Positions 25,912 through 42,897 are shown, counted from the stretch's first letter. The stretch is 64,000 nucleotides of DNA from Dioscorea cayenensis subsp. rotundata (GCF_009730915.1 NC_052490.1:32240625-32304624); one strand, 5' to 3'. Numbers and translations are program-made. Notes: a model not told the origin generated them from the letters alone.

Positions 25912-28900
25912 CTAAAGCAAATCCAGAAGAGGTTTATCTGTAGTAGAGCTTTTGGCATGGTTTGCTCGCGATAATTGAGAAAGACCACCAGGCCCCTGAT
26001 TTCTTCCGCGCCCTCTTCCTACTGCAGTGGCTGGAGGAGGGGCAAGCTTAGGTGTAGGATTTGCATTGTTTCCTGAAGCAAATATTGATCCGAGATCGGC
26101 TGATTTGGGGCCCGTATTTTGACTGCCTATTGTATTATTTGTTTTAGGGTATCCCACACCCAAAGGTAGATTTGAATTTCCAGCACCAGATGTAGTGTTC
26201 CCCTGATACAACAGTCCAATGTTATGCATATTCAAACCCGCACCATTTTGAATGTTGCTAGACACAGAGTTTCCCTGCTGAGTGTTTGACAGTCCAATAG
26301 GATTGGTGTTGCTTAAAGAGCTCATGTAGTTTGTGCTCAAAGCTGACATTCCATGGCCATAAGTTGTCTTGGTTGGAGCTGCCAAAGTTGCGACTGAACT
26401 GTTTGGCTTAGGTGGCCAGTTGGCAAAAGGGTCAATATCATCAAATGCAGTGTCAGAAAGTCCTCCATTATTCTGCTTTTCTTTCTCACTGTTGCCAAAC
26501 TGGTAGCCAAAACTGGAACTTGAAGGAGGCCACTCTATGTCAACTGGCGTACATGATGATGTTTGTTGACTGGGAACAGATGTTGAAGGCTGTAACATAG
26601 TATTGGTGACTGCAGCAGGTTGTGGAGTTGGCATTGTCTGTTTAGGTAGTAGGTTAGACTCCACTGGAACAGAAGAGATTGCAGTTCCCTTGGTTGTAGG
26701 ACCCCAGTCTTCATCCCATGCTGGACTTTTCTTTGCTAAGGAAATTGGATTGCTTTGTGCTTGAGTTGGTACAGAATGCAGCCCATTGGATGATAAAGGC
26801 GAGACTCTGACTTCAGAAACTCCAGACTCAGTCACTGTCACACCACGTTTGTCCTCTATTTTTCTGAGACAACAAAATACCAATTACATGACTTTAAAAA
26901 AAAAAAAAAAACATAAAAAGAAATTATCACCAGTTATGCAGCACCTTAAGACATCCTTCACAAAGAGCATGTATTTTGCAAATTGTTGGACATTTAATTG
27001 CTGGGCAGTCAGTAATGGGAAGAGCATAGGAATTACATGCTCTGCAGCAAATTCTACTCCATACTGAACACATTTAAGAAGATCTGAACTCAGATAAAAA
27101 ACAACTACAAAAAAAGGCCACAAACTGCAACCTAGTGGCAAAAGAAATGTGGAGACTCTGTGTTGAGAGTCATGTGGAATAATTCATTCATAAGTTACCT
27201 GCTTATACATTGAATTTACAACTCCCAAAGTACACATGAGAGTTGGAGCAGAGCGGTCGACAGCAGTACATCGTTGTAGTGTTTGCAAAATGTCTAGTAC
27301 ACATTGTTTGTCAAGTGATGGTACCAGATCACCCAAGCAACGAAGGGCGTTTACCCGCACCTATTAATAATGCACAGAAGAACTCAAGCTGTTTCATCTA
27401 CTCCATTTAGGATTAGCAGAAGAGTGCAAAAAAGGGCTGAGTTCTAGTTGCCACAACACAAGATATGGTTAATTATCAAACCATGTTAAGCACAGGTATT
27501 TTAACTATACTTTTACCATGCTTCTACTACATTATCACAAATTGCCCCATATGCATTATCATTTCACCCAGGACCTGGACCTATCTATGAAATTGCCCTC
27601 ACTTCTAGGGTAACAGATACTTCTCTTTCAGGCCTTTAAATCTGATGTCGTGTACCCAAAAGATCTCATCTGATATGGTTAACGCTTGAAATATAGGCAG
27701 AATATCATAAAAGTATTACCATGCTGGTACAAACCCAACTGTACAAAGGATTTTTACCAATGCAAATATTGAATTTTTTTTTTTAAGGGCGGGTCACTCA
27801 TCTTACGTGATCCACAGCCAAACATAAAGCCAAGAGTCTCTGGGGCATTAATCATAAACCCTATTTAAATTTAGAATTACAGTAATATACAAATGCTCAC
27901 ATACCGCTGCAACTGTAGTCTTAAGTGCCAAGCCATGCACACGAGGCAAAATAGCTTGTTTTACTAGCTGCAAAAAAAGAAAAGGCCCTCTGTCAATATT
28001 TGATCAATATTACTTATTGAAGCAATTCATCCTCTCTGGAAAAGCAATAATATGATAAAATGAACTCATAAAATAGAATCACCACAGGAGCAAGTCCATT
28101 TTCAAAACAGATGGAACAGAATCCCAGCTAAATATCACAGGAACCTCCATGTCAAAATAAATGTTTCTGGTATATTATACTCAGGACTCAGGAGTATACA
28201 GCAAACTTCCTTTATTATTAATAATTAAATATCCCTGACCATTGATCTTTGATGCAAATAATTAATAAGAGTATGCATTGGGAAGATATACAAACAAAAG
28301 TGCATACTTGCGGCAGAAAATGCCATAAACCATCAACACTTAGATGTTCAGAAAAATTTCCCACACCCCCCTAAGTTATTATACATTTCCAGATGTTTGG
28401 CAAAAAGTCTGAAAAATTGCAGAGGTGAATAATGCTTTCAAGAGATGACAGTATCACCTGCCCATCAAGTTGCCTTGCTAGAGGAAAAGTTCTTCGCAGG
28501 ACCTCTTCTTGTACACGAGGGTCAGTATCATCATAAGCTCGAACAAGCAATGGAAGAACATGAGCTATGAGGTGCTCCTGGCTGGCCTGCAAGAGAAGAA
28601 AAGAACATGAATACAACCAAAAACCAGCCTGATAGAGATGATATAAGTGCAAATACATTAAAAAGGAAAATTCTAGCCTACACCCGATGCATTGCACTAA
28701 AGCATTGGATATGTACCATGAGCCAGTGAATTGTAAGATGAACGGTTAAAATATATCTTTATTGCCACATGGTACTTTTCAGCGACTTAGTGAAATGCAT
28801 CCAATGTAGGCAAGAGTTCACAAACAAAGCCATTGCAGGCTATGTAATCCATAAGATAAATACACTCTGATTTTTATGCTTCATACTGGATGCACCAGTA

Positions 28901-31900
28901 ACTTGACCACTTGACGCACCAGCAACAATGACAGGACTGACTTTGAAAATGGGCGAAAATTTTGAGAGTTAATTAGAAAAAATAATGTGACAAAGGGTTG
29001 GCCCATCATATCTTAAAGGGAAGAGGAAAAAAATCTAAAAGGTTCAAAGGTCTTTGTCAGAAATGAGACACATGGTTTATCTTTCGAAAGGAAACTTCGC
29101 AGAATAACTGCTTTAGTTAAGCATTTACAATCAAATAAACATACAAAGAGAGTATAGCAAACAAAAGACATTGAATAAAAATCACCACAACCTTCAGTTA
29201 ATGACTAAATCCTAAGAAAACAATGAATTCTACTTGAAAAAACTGCCATTTCTAGCACATTCTCGATTTTACATGTATCACAGTACAAAAAATTAAAAAA
29301 TAAAAATTGAAAGGAAGAAGAAGAAGAAGAAAAATATGTAGTCCTACTAAACACTAGGTGTAACATTCATATCTTTCCATTATACTTTGTACATTGATTA
29401 TGATAAGCGGGGATAATTGGTAACGCATATTATCTAGTGTATACTAGATGGATAATGTAAATACCCCATATAAACCAAAGCCAACTATTTGTGATTTTCT
29501 GACCTACTGCAGGTGTGCAATTCTTGTGGAAACAAAGACATGCATTTATTCAAATCTCTAAACTAATTTGTGGAGTTTCCAAAGAGGCTGAAGAAATAGC
29601 CAATAAGAAATATGAAGATACTTTTTTTTTTTTTTTTGCTGTTTCAAACAAAACAATAAAAGGAATAATAACCAAAGGTAAAATTATGAAACTTCCCACG
29701 TGGCTTAATTACGACTAAATACCTTGTTAATAATAAGATCAGCATGCTTGACAAGCAGAAGAAGTGTTTCACCAGATGCAGAACTCAGGACGGGAACCAG
29801 TGCAGGTAAAGTTGAAAGCTCAAAATCAGCTTTATCCTGGTAAACAATATGAGCGAATGGACAAAATCAGCACAAACATCTTAAAAAAGAGTTGAACCTA
29901 GATAAGTAGATACCTTAGTGACAGGCAAAGGGCAAAAACAGAACGCACCTGAGACTCTGCTATTGTAAGAACCATGGGCAAAATCATTGGTTGCATGACA
30001 AGATTCCGAAGTTCGGCACACAAAGGTGGAAGCACCTGTAAGACATGATGTCATGGAGTCCTAAGCATGCACCAAGTAAATAAAAAGGATTGCATTTGTT
30101 GCCGAATAATGCAGCTGAACTTTAGACAATTATTACATATGTAATAAGTAATAACAAAAACTAGTATAAACGATCATAATCCTTCCCATGAAAATGAAAA
30201 GCATTCCTATGATGAAATTCATAAGTAGATTCTGAATCTCTCAGGTATAAAGAATCATATGCCACATAATGACATGACACAACACATGCTTATAGTCATT
30301 TAACTAGTGGGAAACTGTCAAATCACATAATCATCTCACTCATTGCAGCCCAGACTTTTCTTCCAATCCAGCACAACCATAAACATCAGATCAATATTGG
30401 TGAAGCAGAAGAGAAAACCCCAAACATAACCCAACAGCGTGCTCGCACATACAAAATAAATAAATAAAAATAAAGGTTGATAAATTTGACATAAACCTTA
30501 TTCCTGACAAGAAAGTTTAACTTGATTGGTGGTGCAATGGAGAACTAACAGACACTGAACCAAGCACTCATGGAGATGGAGAATATGAAAAGCAAAAGAA
30601 AAGCAAAAGAAAATCAAACCTTATACCGCAGCACACGAGAATCAAAATCTTTCCACATATCAGATAAGGCCTTTAGAAATTCAGTTTTCTGCATGTTGTC
30701 CCTTTCCTGGCAGCACAAAATAAAAGCATTTACAGATCTTGTTATATTCTGTGCTAAAGAAATCCTACGGTTTTCATGACATTTTTATATAACTCAAAGA
30801 AACATACAAGCATATGGTCCAAAAAACGAAGGGCACGCAGCCTAGTATCATCACGGAAAAAAGAAGATCCTGCAAAAATGAAATCAGGTGTTTGATGGCA
30901 AACAAGCATTTAAAGAAAGGCATGACTAAAACAGCATGTAATCTTTCTTTAGACCAAGTTTGCCGACACCAGAGTACGCCAAATGAAAGAAAGAATTTTT
31001 CACAATAACTAAACCCTCATTCTCTTTCTACTATTAATGGGAAAAAATTGAGGCAATAATCACCCATACAAAAAGCGAAATTCATTCACCAGGCAGCAAA
31101 AATGTCAAGGAAAGATACACCAGACAAACTCACAAGAAATACCTAGTAATCACAAGCTATGGCACATAGATCCAACTATACATGTCAACTTCAAATGCCA
31201 TCCTAGTTCAACTCGATTCCTTAAATCTACAGGAAAATGGACTTTGAACTTTAACCAATAATATTATTATTATTATTATCCAAGGATAAAATAATAGTAA
31301 ATTCAACATCTAAATTTCACATTTAAATGGATAAAGTTCAGGATAAAAGCCAAATACCTTTCTAAGAATATTGAAGAAAACATGCACTAATTACCTGTAA
31401 AATCCATCGCAGTTGGTCGGGAAGCCCCATCCATTGACAGCATCCTTTGCAAATCCACAACCAAGTCCGGAGGTATACGAGAGAATGCTTCATTCGATAG
31501 ATATGCCAGGCTATTCATATACTGCAATTTTGGCAAAATAAGTTCATGCAAAAAGGTAACTTAATACATTGTATTACTTCAAGTTATCCTTAATCAACAG
31601 AAAATAAAACATTTAATATGATGGACCAGCAGGCATTTCAAACAGACATTTAATACTAAATCTAAAATGTAATGCACTAAAAACAACTAGATCAATGCAA
31701 TTTGGTAATATTACTGTACATGCTTGTACAATATAACCATTAGTGCTCAAGTCAAACAGGTCATAAAAACTTAAAACCAGGGTAAATGCATGATTTTTCA
31801 CAGAAACAATGAATAAAATAAATTCTGAGATCCCAGGTTGAAAAGTCCTCATCAAAGTGCAATTTCCGCCATCAATTAGCCTTTCTATAATTGGCCTACC

Positions 31901-33842
31901 ATAAAACAAGTTTATTCACTAATGGTCACATGATCCTTATGCAAGATATAAGTATCTACTGAAGGTCCACATTCTGAAACAAGACTTGATCCATTGAAGA
32001 TGCATGGCCATTCATATTCTCATCCTAATCAATCATGATTTCTAAGTCCTCAGGTGTTAGGCTTTGGTGACAAATCTATAGACCGCAAAAGAATTAGAAT
32101 GTCACTAATCACAAGGGGACATGTAAAGAATGATGTTTATGTAACAGTCAAAATGTAGGGGACAATAAACATATATAAAAGATTTAAACAATTATTTGAG
32201 CCCGCTTTGTAATGTTGAGCATAGACCTTCAATAAGTGAAATTTCACTTACGACTACAGAAGAAACAATACCAATATGATAAAATACAGTTATGGATGGA
32301 GCGTTCTTCCAAAAGATTTCAAAAATGAAGCGCACCATTTTAACATTATTATGACAATCCAAAAGCGGTTTGTGCGTGATCAAATGATAGGCAAGACAAC
32401 CAAGACTGAACATGTCAGAAGAAGCTCCAACAGAAAGTTCTTTGCTCCGAACCAATTCAGGTGCAGTATAATTTAAAGAGGGTTGAAGGGGTAAAACAGC
32501 ATCCTCAACATCATATTCCTGCAACAAGATACATATCAGCAAGTGGACAATTAGTTCAACAGTTTTCAAGCAAAACAAAACAAAATAAATTAAAATAAAA
32601 AAAACGATGCAGTACCTCACATCCTTCAGTTAAGCTTTTATTCCAGGCATGAAAATCTTAGATATTCTAGTGTATATCCATAACTTAATGCATATGCATA
32701 TGCATATTATCTATAGCATGCCAAGCACCAAAGATACGAGAAAAACTATAAATCTTCTATAAAGAAGAAAATTTGGAGCTATCACAAGCATAGCGCGTAT
32801 GCAGTACAATTTCAGTGAAGTATACATGTTATAAAGAGACCCTGTGCATATAATCGATAAATATTGTAATTTTTATAGAACAACAGAAAAGAGAAGCAAA
32901 AACTAGAGGAAAAAAAAAAAAGTTGCAATATCAAGTATTTTTTTTTTTCAAAATGGGAACTCACCGCATAATGAAATGGTGGCATAGATGTTGCACCAGC
33001 CGAAGCCTGATCAGAAGAGATGGCAAAACCAAAACCACCAAGCTTCCAAGCTCCAGAGGAAGTAATAAATACCGTCTACAACAAGGCAATCTGGTGATTG
33101 ATCATTCAAAACAAACAAAAAATGGATTGGCTACATAAAATCCTGGTTGCGGATTAAAACCTCGGGGGATATTGCCCGATGAATGAGGTGAGCATTGTTA
33201 TGGAGGAAATCTAATGATTCCGCAACCTGGAGCAACCCATGCTTGACCTCCAAAATCCCCATGTCCTGCAGGCAAGGGAAAGAAAGGAAGAACTAAAAAC
33301 CCGAACGAATTCAACAGATCGAGAGAGGAAGACCCCAATGGAGTAAATACCATGCCCTGAAGGTCCTTCGGGGGTTTGGGGACGTTCTCGAGGTTGCCAA
33401 GAGCGTTGGCGACGGAGGCAAAGAGGGGTTCGGTGACCATGGCCATGGCGTTCTTAGTCTCGTCGAGGGCTTGGACGACATGGACTACCCCGGGGTGGCG
33501 GAGGCGGACGAGGCGGGCGGCATCGGCGCGAAGGAGATCAAGAAAGGCGTCCTCGGCGGACTTGGAGAGGCCAGCACGGGAGCGTGCCTCGGAGAGGGAG
33601 CGCTTGTCGAGGAGCCAGACGCAGAGTAGCGGGTAGGGGGTCTGGGGGGCGGAGGAGCGAGGACGTGCGGAGTAGAGGCGCCAGGCCATGCCGGGGCCAC
33701 CGGAGCCGATCTGATCGAGGAGGTCATAGTCCTGGAGAGGGCGGGGACCTGTGACTTCCTGGACAGTGGTCTGGACCGTCTTCTCGATCACAGCGGAGGC
33801 CTTGGCAAGGGCCTGGGTCAAGGTCTTCATGTTGAGAGCCAT
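25912..33842 (-). CDS. SCYL2: SCY1-like protein 2 (SCYL2) pseudokinase
   Basis: Fourteen exons (minus order): 33842-33351, 33265-33161, 33075-32965, 32518-32336, 31521-31395, 30869-30808, 30706-30620, 30035-29949, 29836-29723, 28586-28458, 27967-27905, 27360-27199, 27063-26945, 26863-25912. Phases agree throughout and give 930 residues. The N-terminal kinase-like domain has a glycine loop (GSGGPG, 47-51 region) but HRD is HRA (193-195), the following Asn is Thr, and DFG is GFG (213-215), so catalysis is unlikely. HEAT-type repeats fill about 330-610 ([40 protein letters not shown]). The disordered tail carries DPF (758-760), an AP-2 ear ligand, and ends LLDLL, a clathrin-box-like motif. Plant SCYL2 proteins act in clathrin-dependent trafficking at the trans-Golgi and in root-hair growth. 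Introns hold no other gene. Confidence 0.92.
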
Positions 33843-34095
33843 GGCGGAGGGGAAGGTGGTGACGGCGGCAACGGCAGAGGAGAAGAGAGGAGAGGAGAGA
33901 GATCGAATTAGGGCAAGGAGGAGAACGGCGACAAGAAGGGCATAGATGTTAGCCTGTCAACGCTGCTTGCTGTTCTCTCTCTCTCTCCGTTTCTCTATTG
34001 TCTTCGTGGATGGATCTCAGAACGTACCATACTTCGCGAGGAAGGTAAGTAGACCGGGATTGATCGTAATCGAGGCGCATAACCCTTGGAGGGTG

Positions 34096-34412
34096 TTGGG
34101 GCGTTTGATTAGGTGTAATGACATATAACAACATAATATAAGTGGGAATGTTTATTTGAAATAATTGATTGCCATATTTGATTGTCATGGTAATCAATTT
34201 GTTAAAATATAAAAAATTATAAAATAAATATCAAATTTAGTGATAACAGGATTATCAACCTTCTCGTTAATATTTATAAATTGATAATGTGATATTACCA
34301 TCCAGATTGTCTGATGCAATGACAAATGTAGTAATATTTTTAGATTACTACATAACATATGGTAATTTTTTCATATTACCGTTACCGCAAACTAATCTGT
34401 ATGCAAACAATC
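34096..34412. mobile_element. Possible MITE (PIF/Harbinger-like)
   Basis: The left edge GGGGCGTTTGATTAGG and the minus-strand reading of the right edge GGATTGTTTGCATACAG share a GG...GTTTG start, as in Tourist-type ends. The inside holds several inverted GGTAAT/ATTACC words. No TTA/TAA target duplication was found, so family and borders are uncertain. It lies about 250 bases upstream of the SCYL2 start codon. Confidence 0.35.
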
Positions 34413-34422
34413 CACTGCTCAT

Positions 34423-34427
<5 letters not shown>

Positions 34428-34461
<34 letters not shown>
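34428..34461. repeat. (ATT)n microsatellite
   Basis: About eleven ATT units in a row. Confidence 0.95.
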
Positions 34462-35208
34462 TATAAATAAATGACAAACACCTTTAAATTTACTTAAGAC
34501 AAACACTGCACCACTGGTGTATGAAGGGCAATCAAACTCAATAAGCATGTTATGTTCAATCTCTATGCAAGGGACCAGGTGACTTATTTTACTGTAAATT
34601 TAATTTTGAGTTTTTTTATATATTTTTAAAATTGACTTTTTACTGAATGATGGTTAATCATTAGTTATCCCTTTAATGATTATATTAAGAAATAGATTTT
34701 CTTATTCCAATATCATGTATCTTTAAATAAATATATCTTAGAATTAGAAATTTCTCTTATAAATAATTATAATTTTAAATATAACAAATAATATAAAACA
34801 TAAACATATTAACCTCTATCCATATGTATCAAACAATAAAAATAAACACAAAAGTATATCCTTTTTCTTTGGATACTAGGAGTGGTTAATTTAATGTTAA
34901 AGCCTAAATATAAAAATCTCAACTTTTAATAAAAAACACATTATATGTGTGTTTTTAAATATAATTTCTGATGGATAAATGGTTGTAAATTTAGGAGAAT
35001 TAACCACTTAGAAGCAACCAAATCCTAATAAAATAGTCGAAAGAGTGCAAGTCTGACACCCAGCAAACATTGCTGCTTATTCCAAGAGGGTGATACAAAG
35101 GCTAAAGACCGCTAATAAGCATACATAACACAGGATTCAGAAGCTTACAATGCAACTAAATTATCTCACCCTGCAAGCACTGCAATTTAAACCAAAACTC
35201 TCATAACC

Positions 35209-39153
<3,945 letters not shown>

Positions 39154-39197
39154 TAGGGGTCGATTAGGAAGGAGTGATAAAGAGAAAGAGAAGCGTG

Positions 39198-39204
39198 TCT
39201 TATA
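39198..39204 (-). promoter_or_regulatory. TATA-like box of KARI gene
   Basis: TATAAGA on the minus strand, 45 bases before the start codon. If used, the leader would be very short (about 15-20 bases), so transcription may begin elsewhere. Confidence 0.35.
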
Positions 39205-39262
39205 GTGAGAAATACAAACTCGTCCGAAACGTGTTATCGTCCATACACCGCCGGAATGTTGC

Positions 39263-39268
39263 CACGTG
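39263..39268. promoter_or_regulatory. G-box (CACGTG) upstream of KARI
   Basis: CACGTG, in the context CCACGTGTC, lies 110 bases before the KARI start codon. This core is bound by bZIP (ABRE/G-box) and bHLH factors. The position fits a proximal promoter element; binding is not shown. Confidence 0.45.
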
Positions 39269-40407
39269 TCCTAATACGGTATTGGATGGAACATAGGGTT
39301 TGGTTGGGACTATATATGTATCATAGATGGGTTATTTTGATTTATTATTCGTACTAATTTATATAAAATTAAAAAATAAAATTTTAATTGAAGTCCTTTT
39401 AAATATGGTTATGTTAGGGCAGATATTTAAAAAAAAAAAAAAATTGAATAAACCTAGTTCGCTTAAAAATAAATGAAAAAGTATTTAAAAAAATAGTACA
39501 AAATACAAAACAACATGAGAGATAGGAATGGTGGAAGGGGGAGAGAGATATAGTACAAATCAAGGAGAAGAATACTGAAAAATTCACTAATAATAGAAGA
39601 GAAAAAAAAATAAAAGTACTAACCAAGGAGAAGAATAACCGAAAATTCACTAACACTACACTAAAATGATAATAGTAAAATAAATATAACTAAAAACAAC
39701 AAGTCCACTTTCACAATCCCACTTGCTCAAGATTGAGATCAGAAATTTTTATTATCCTAAATTTAAATATTTTTTTTAGACAATCAAATAATAATGATAA
39801 TAGATTCTTATTGCGTAATTAAATTTATTACTCAAACTTTATCTTTCTGACTAAAAGTACAGAGTTGGATATTCACTTTTTAGTTCGGTACATGCCCCTA
39901 ATTTTGTGACTTCTCATTTTGTTAAAAAAAAAAAAAATAAAAATAATATGTGACTCACACACCTAGAAAAATACATCCTTCTGGGTTCCATTAATGACTA
40001 GTCAGGACACAAATGATCCGTGCCCCATCTGGTGCAAATATATTTTTTGAATATTAACACATACATATATTGATATATATATGATATTTATTTTGAATAA
40101 TAATCAAATTTATTATGCAATGCAAAACATGCAACCTCAACCCTATAATCCATACAACACATTTGAGAACCACCACAACAGAGAATGCTACTACTCATCA
40201 TGCTCTGTTTTCCTCCATGAAACAACCAACTAAACAAAAATTAACTGCAAAAGTTAATTATTTATTGAGAATAAAGTCATTGTTACATTATGAATATACT
40301 CAATTAAACCAATAGTAAAATCATAGCTATAATCTTAAACAAAACACCAACAAAGAAAATTAAATTTTAAAAAAATAATAATAATAAGAAAAGAAAAGAA
40401 AAACCTC

Positions 40408-42183
40408 TCATCTCCTCACTCTGTAACACCTAAACCACAAGACAAGCAAAGATAGAATCCTATAACCACAAATGAACCCCAGCATGACTCCAATGTTCCT
40501 CCACTTCTCAACCTCTTTAAACCCTTGTTGTCTCAAGAACAAACCTCCATCAAGAACACAAACACTTCCCTCCACCTGCATGCACTGTCTCCGGCCGGCG
40601 TCGCCGCCGTATTCATTTATAACAAAAGCCTCAAAAGGATACTTAAACAAGCTCAAATAATGCATGAAAATCCAGTACTTTGGAATACTGTCTCTTGAGA
40701 TGAAGTACCCTGAGAACAAGAAGAAAGAACCCATAAACCCAGCAATTAGAGAGTTCCCCATAATAAAGTTTGGCACAAGTGCACTGAAGAATGCCACAAA
40801 GGAGTTGGCCATGAGCATCACCATCCAAACCACCAGAGAAAAGTAAAGGAAACAATCCATTTGTCTTCTGAGACCAACCAAGAAGTAAACAGGAATGGAG
40901 TATAGAAGTGCAACTGTGAGCAAGAATGGGAGGAAAACCAGAGCATTTGCTGCAACATAAGAAGAGACTCTATAAGCTCCTCTAGATGTCTCTTTCATGA
41001 GAATTCTCCTTTCTTGTAAGAAGATAGGAAGGCCTTCTGTTGTGGAGGAGAGGAGGAATGTAAGGCTGAAGGCGAAAAAGCCGACTCTTGCTTGAAGGTT
41101 GTGGACATTCATGAAGACGGTGCCGAGGCCAATGCCGGCTATTGCTGACTGAATTAGTCTGGCTGTGAACAGCTGCCTTGTTCTCAAGATGTTCTTGAAG
41201 AATCTCTCTGTGAGGATTGAGGTTTCTCTGCAACGTGAATTTGGGTATTGGATTTGTTTTTTCTCTTCGGGGATTACTAATCTATGATACAGCTCTAGAG
41301 GATTAGATGATGTTGATGATGTTGATGATGATGATAAAGAATCCATGGCAAACTCTAGGATGTTTATATGATGAGGAATGTAATGGCCAGCATCGATGAG
41401 CTTCTTTTCGAGTGATTCTATGGAGCCGTTGTGGCAAACGATGCCACCTGAGATGAGTAAGAGCTTGTCGAGGAGCTCAAGAATGCGAAAGCCGGGTTGA
41501 TGGATTGTGAGAACGATGGTCTTGGATTGAATCATTGCCATTGATTTGAGCATATGAATGATATGAAGAGCTGAAACTGAGTCAAGACCGGAAGTCGGCT
41601 CGTCGAGAAGAAGAACAGAAGGGTTGTGTACTAATTCATTGCCAATGGACACTCGGCGTCGCTCTCCACCGGAGATGCCGCCACCGATCTTTGTCTCGGC
41701 AACATGATCAAGTCCTAAAGCTTTCAGAAGGTCAAAAACTAGAGCCATGGATTCATGAACTGTGACTCCAAGTCTCAAGCGAGCAGTGTAAAGGAGAGAC
41801 TCTTTGACAGTGAGTAGAGGAAAGAGTGTGTCTTCTTGAGAGACATAGCCGGAGATTCGACGAAATCTTGAGATGTTCATAGGGATGCCATTTATTAAGA
41901 CATCACCGGAGATTCTTTGTGGGTGGATAACTCCAGCGAGTATTGATAAAAGAGTTGTTTTTCCGGCACCACTCGGACCTACAATTGCGAGAAGCTCACC
42001 GGGATTTGCTTCACAAGTTATGTCTTTGAGAATGGATCTTGTTTGAGGGTGAAGAAAGTTATGGCAAGAAGACCAGAGAGAGTTGCCGGAGCTGGAAGGG
42101 AGTGTGTAGGATAATGATCTTGTTTGTATATGGTATTGGGTTTTCCGGTGACTGGGTTCCGGTGAGCTTAGTGGGAGGTCCAT
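40408..42183 (-). CDS. ABC transporter G family half-transporter (ABCG10-like)
   Basis: Intronless, 591 residues, the size of Arabidopsis ABCG10. The N-terminal nucleotide-binding domain has Walker A GPSGAGKT (69-76), the Q-loop in YVSQED (Q116), signature ISGGE (170-174), Walker B LLLDEPTSGLD (191-201) and the switch histidine in TIHQP (H228). A Ser/Thr-rich linker (about 284-294) precedes the membrane domain, with about six hydrophobic segments from 345 onward. The NBD-then-TMD order marks the ABCG (WBC) half-transporters, which dimerise to export lipids, hormones or phenolics at the plasma membrane; ABCG10 in legumes is linked to isoflavonoid precursor transport. All motor motifs are intact. 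The substrate is unknown. Codons for the leader-proximal side are preceded by a GATGGA hexamer repeat. Confidence 0.92.
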   Translation of the reverse strand: MDLPLSSPEPSHRKTQYHIQTRSLSYTLPSSSGNSLWSSCHNFLHPQTRSILKDITCEANPGELLAIVGPSGAGKTTLLSILAGVIHPQRISGDVLINGIPMNISRFRRISGYVSQEDTLFPLLTVKESLLYTARLRLGVTVHESMALVFDLLKALGLDHVAETKIGGGISGGERRRVSIGNELVHNPSVLLLDEPTSGLDSVSALHIIHMLKSMAMIQSKTIVLTIHQPGFRILELLDKLLLISGGIVCHNGSIESLEKKLIDAGHYIPHHINILEFAMDSLSSSSTSSTSSNPLELYHRLVIPEEKKQIQYPNSRCRETSILTERFFKNILRTRQLFTARLIQSAIAGIGLGTVFMNVHNLQARVGFFAFSLTFLLSSTTEGLPIFLQERRILMKETSRGAYRVSSYVAANALVFLPFLLTVALLYSIPVYFLVGLRRQMDCFLYFSLVVWMVMLMANSFVAFFSALVPNFIMGNSLIAGFMGSFFLFSGYFISRDSIPKYWIFMHYLSLFKYPFEAFVINEYGGDAGRRQCMQVEGSVCVLDGGLFLRQQGFKEVEKWRNIGVMLGFICGYRILSLLVLWFRCYRVRR

Positions 42184-42197
42184 GGAGGGAGAAGAGG

Positions 42198-42235
42198 AGT
42201 GAGATGGAGATGGAGATGGAGATGGAGATGAAGAT
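42198..42235. repeat. Hexamer repeat (GAGATG)n in ABCG leader
   Basis: About five units of GAGATG-type hexamer, 15-50 bases upstream of the ABCG start codon; on the transcript it reads as a CU-rich leader tract. Length may vary between alleles. Confidence 0.8.
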
Positions 42236-42347
42236 GAAGGAGGAGGAGGAGAAGATGAAAAGGAAGTTTGGAGAGTTAGAAGATAAAAGGAGGAGAAGGA
42301 GATGAGCTAACACACCAAACATCAATGCTTTGTGAGGACTTCATGCA

Positions 42348-42354
42348 AAATATA
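42348..42354 (-). promoter_or_regulatory. Candidate TATA box of ABCG gene
   Basis: TATATTT on the minus strand, 165 bases before the start codon, leaving a leader of about 130 bases. AT-rich surroundings make chance matches common. Confidence 0.3.
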
Positions 42355-42635
42355 GTATTTTGAAAAGCTTGTCTTATAATGTGACTCAATTTTTTTTTAA
42401 TATTTGATTATTTCTTAGATGTTGTAATGTATTATTGCTGTTTTTAGATATTTGGAGAAGTTTATATATTATTTACAGGTATCTCTTTTGATTTTCTTTT
42501 TCCCTTTTATCTTATTCGGTATTAAATAAAATTCATGTTGGTGTTGCTAACTATTTGAACAAAGTGGATTTGACTATTTAAATAATTTAAACTATAATAT
42601 AGAGTAATAGACTAATAGTTGATTATCACCTTTCA

Positions 42636-42666
<31 letters not shown>

Positions 42667-42897
42667 GTATTTCAAATTTCGCTTTTCATTCTATAATGAA
42701 GGAAAGCAAATGAAATGTCTTTTATACAATTTTATTTGTATATTTCTAGAAATTGAATATTCATTGAGAAATCATTATTAACTTTTAAAATATATAATTT
42801 TACATATATATACAAATAATATTGCAAGAGGCGATATAAATTGCTTTAGTTGATAAAGCAACACATATATTATAAAGCAATATATATATATATATAT

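Larger units (their letters stand above)
33843..35208. other. SCYL2 upstream region and KARI 3' flank
   Basis: Leader and promoter of SCYL2 (transcribed leftwards), then a MITE-like segment, an (ATT)n run at 34428-34461 and AT-rich DNA up to the end of the reductoisomerase gene. No gene seen. Confidence 0.5.
39154..40407. other. KARI promoter region and ABCG 3' flank
   Basis: Holds the TATA-like and G-box sites noted separately, then AT-rich DNA. A poly-A-bounded word at 39430-39480 resembles the LINE-like tails seen elsewhere, but too weakly to call. No gene. Confidence 0.5.

Noticed and set aside
33376..33945. Plus-strand frames opposite SCYL2 exon 1
   Set aside because: Antisense shadows of a GC-rich exon.
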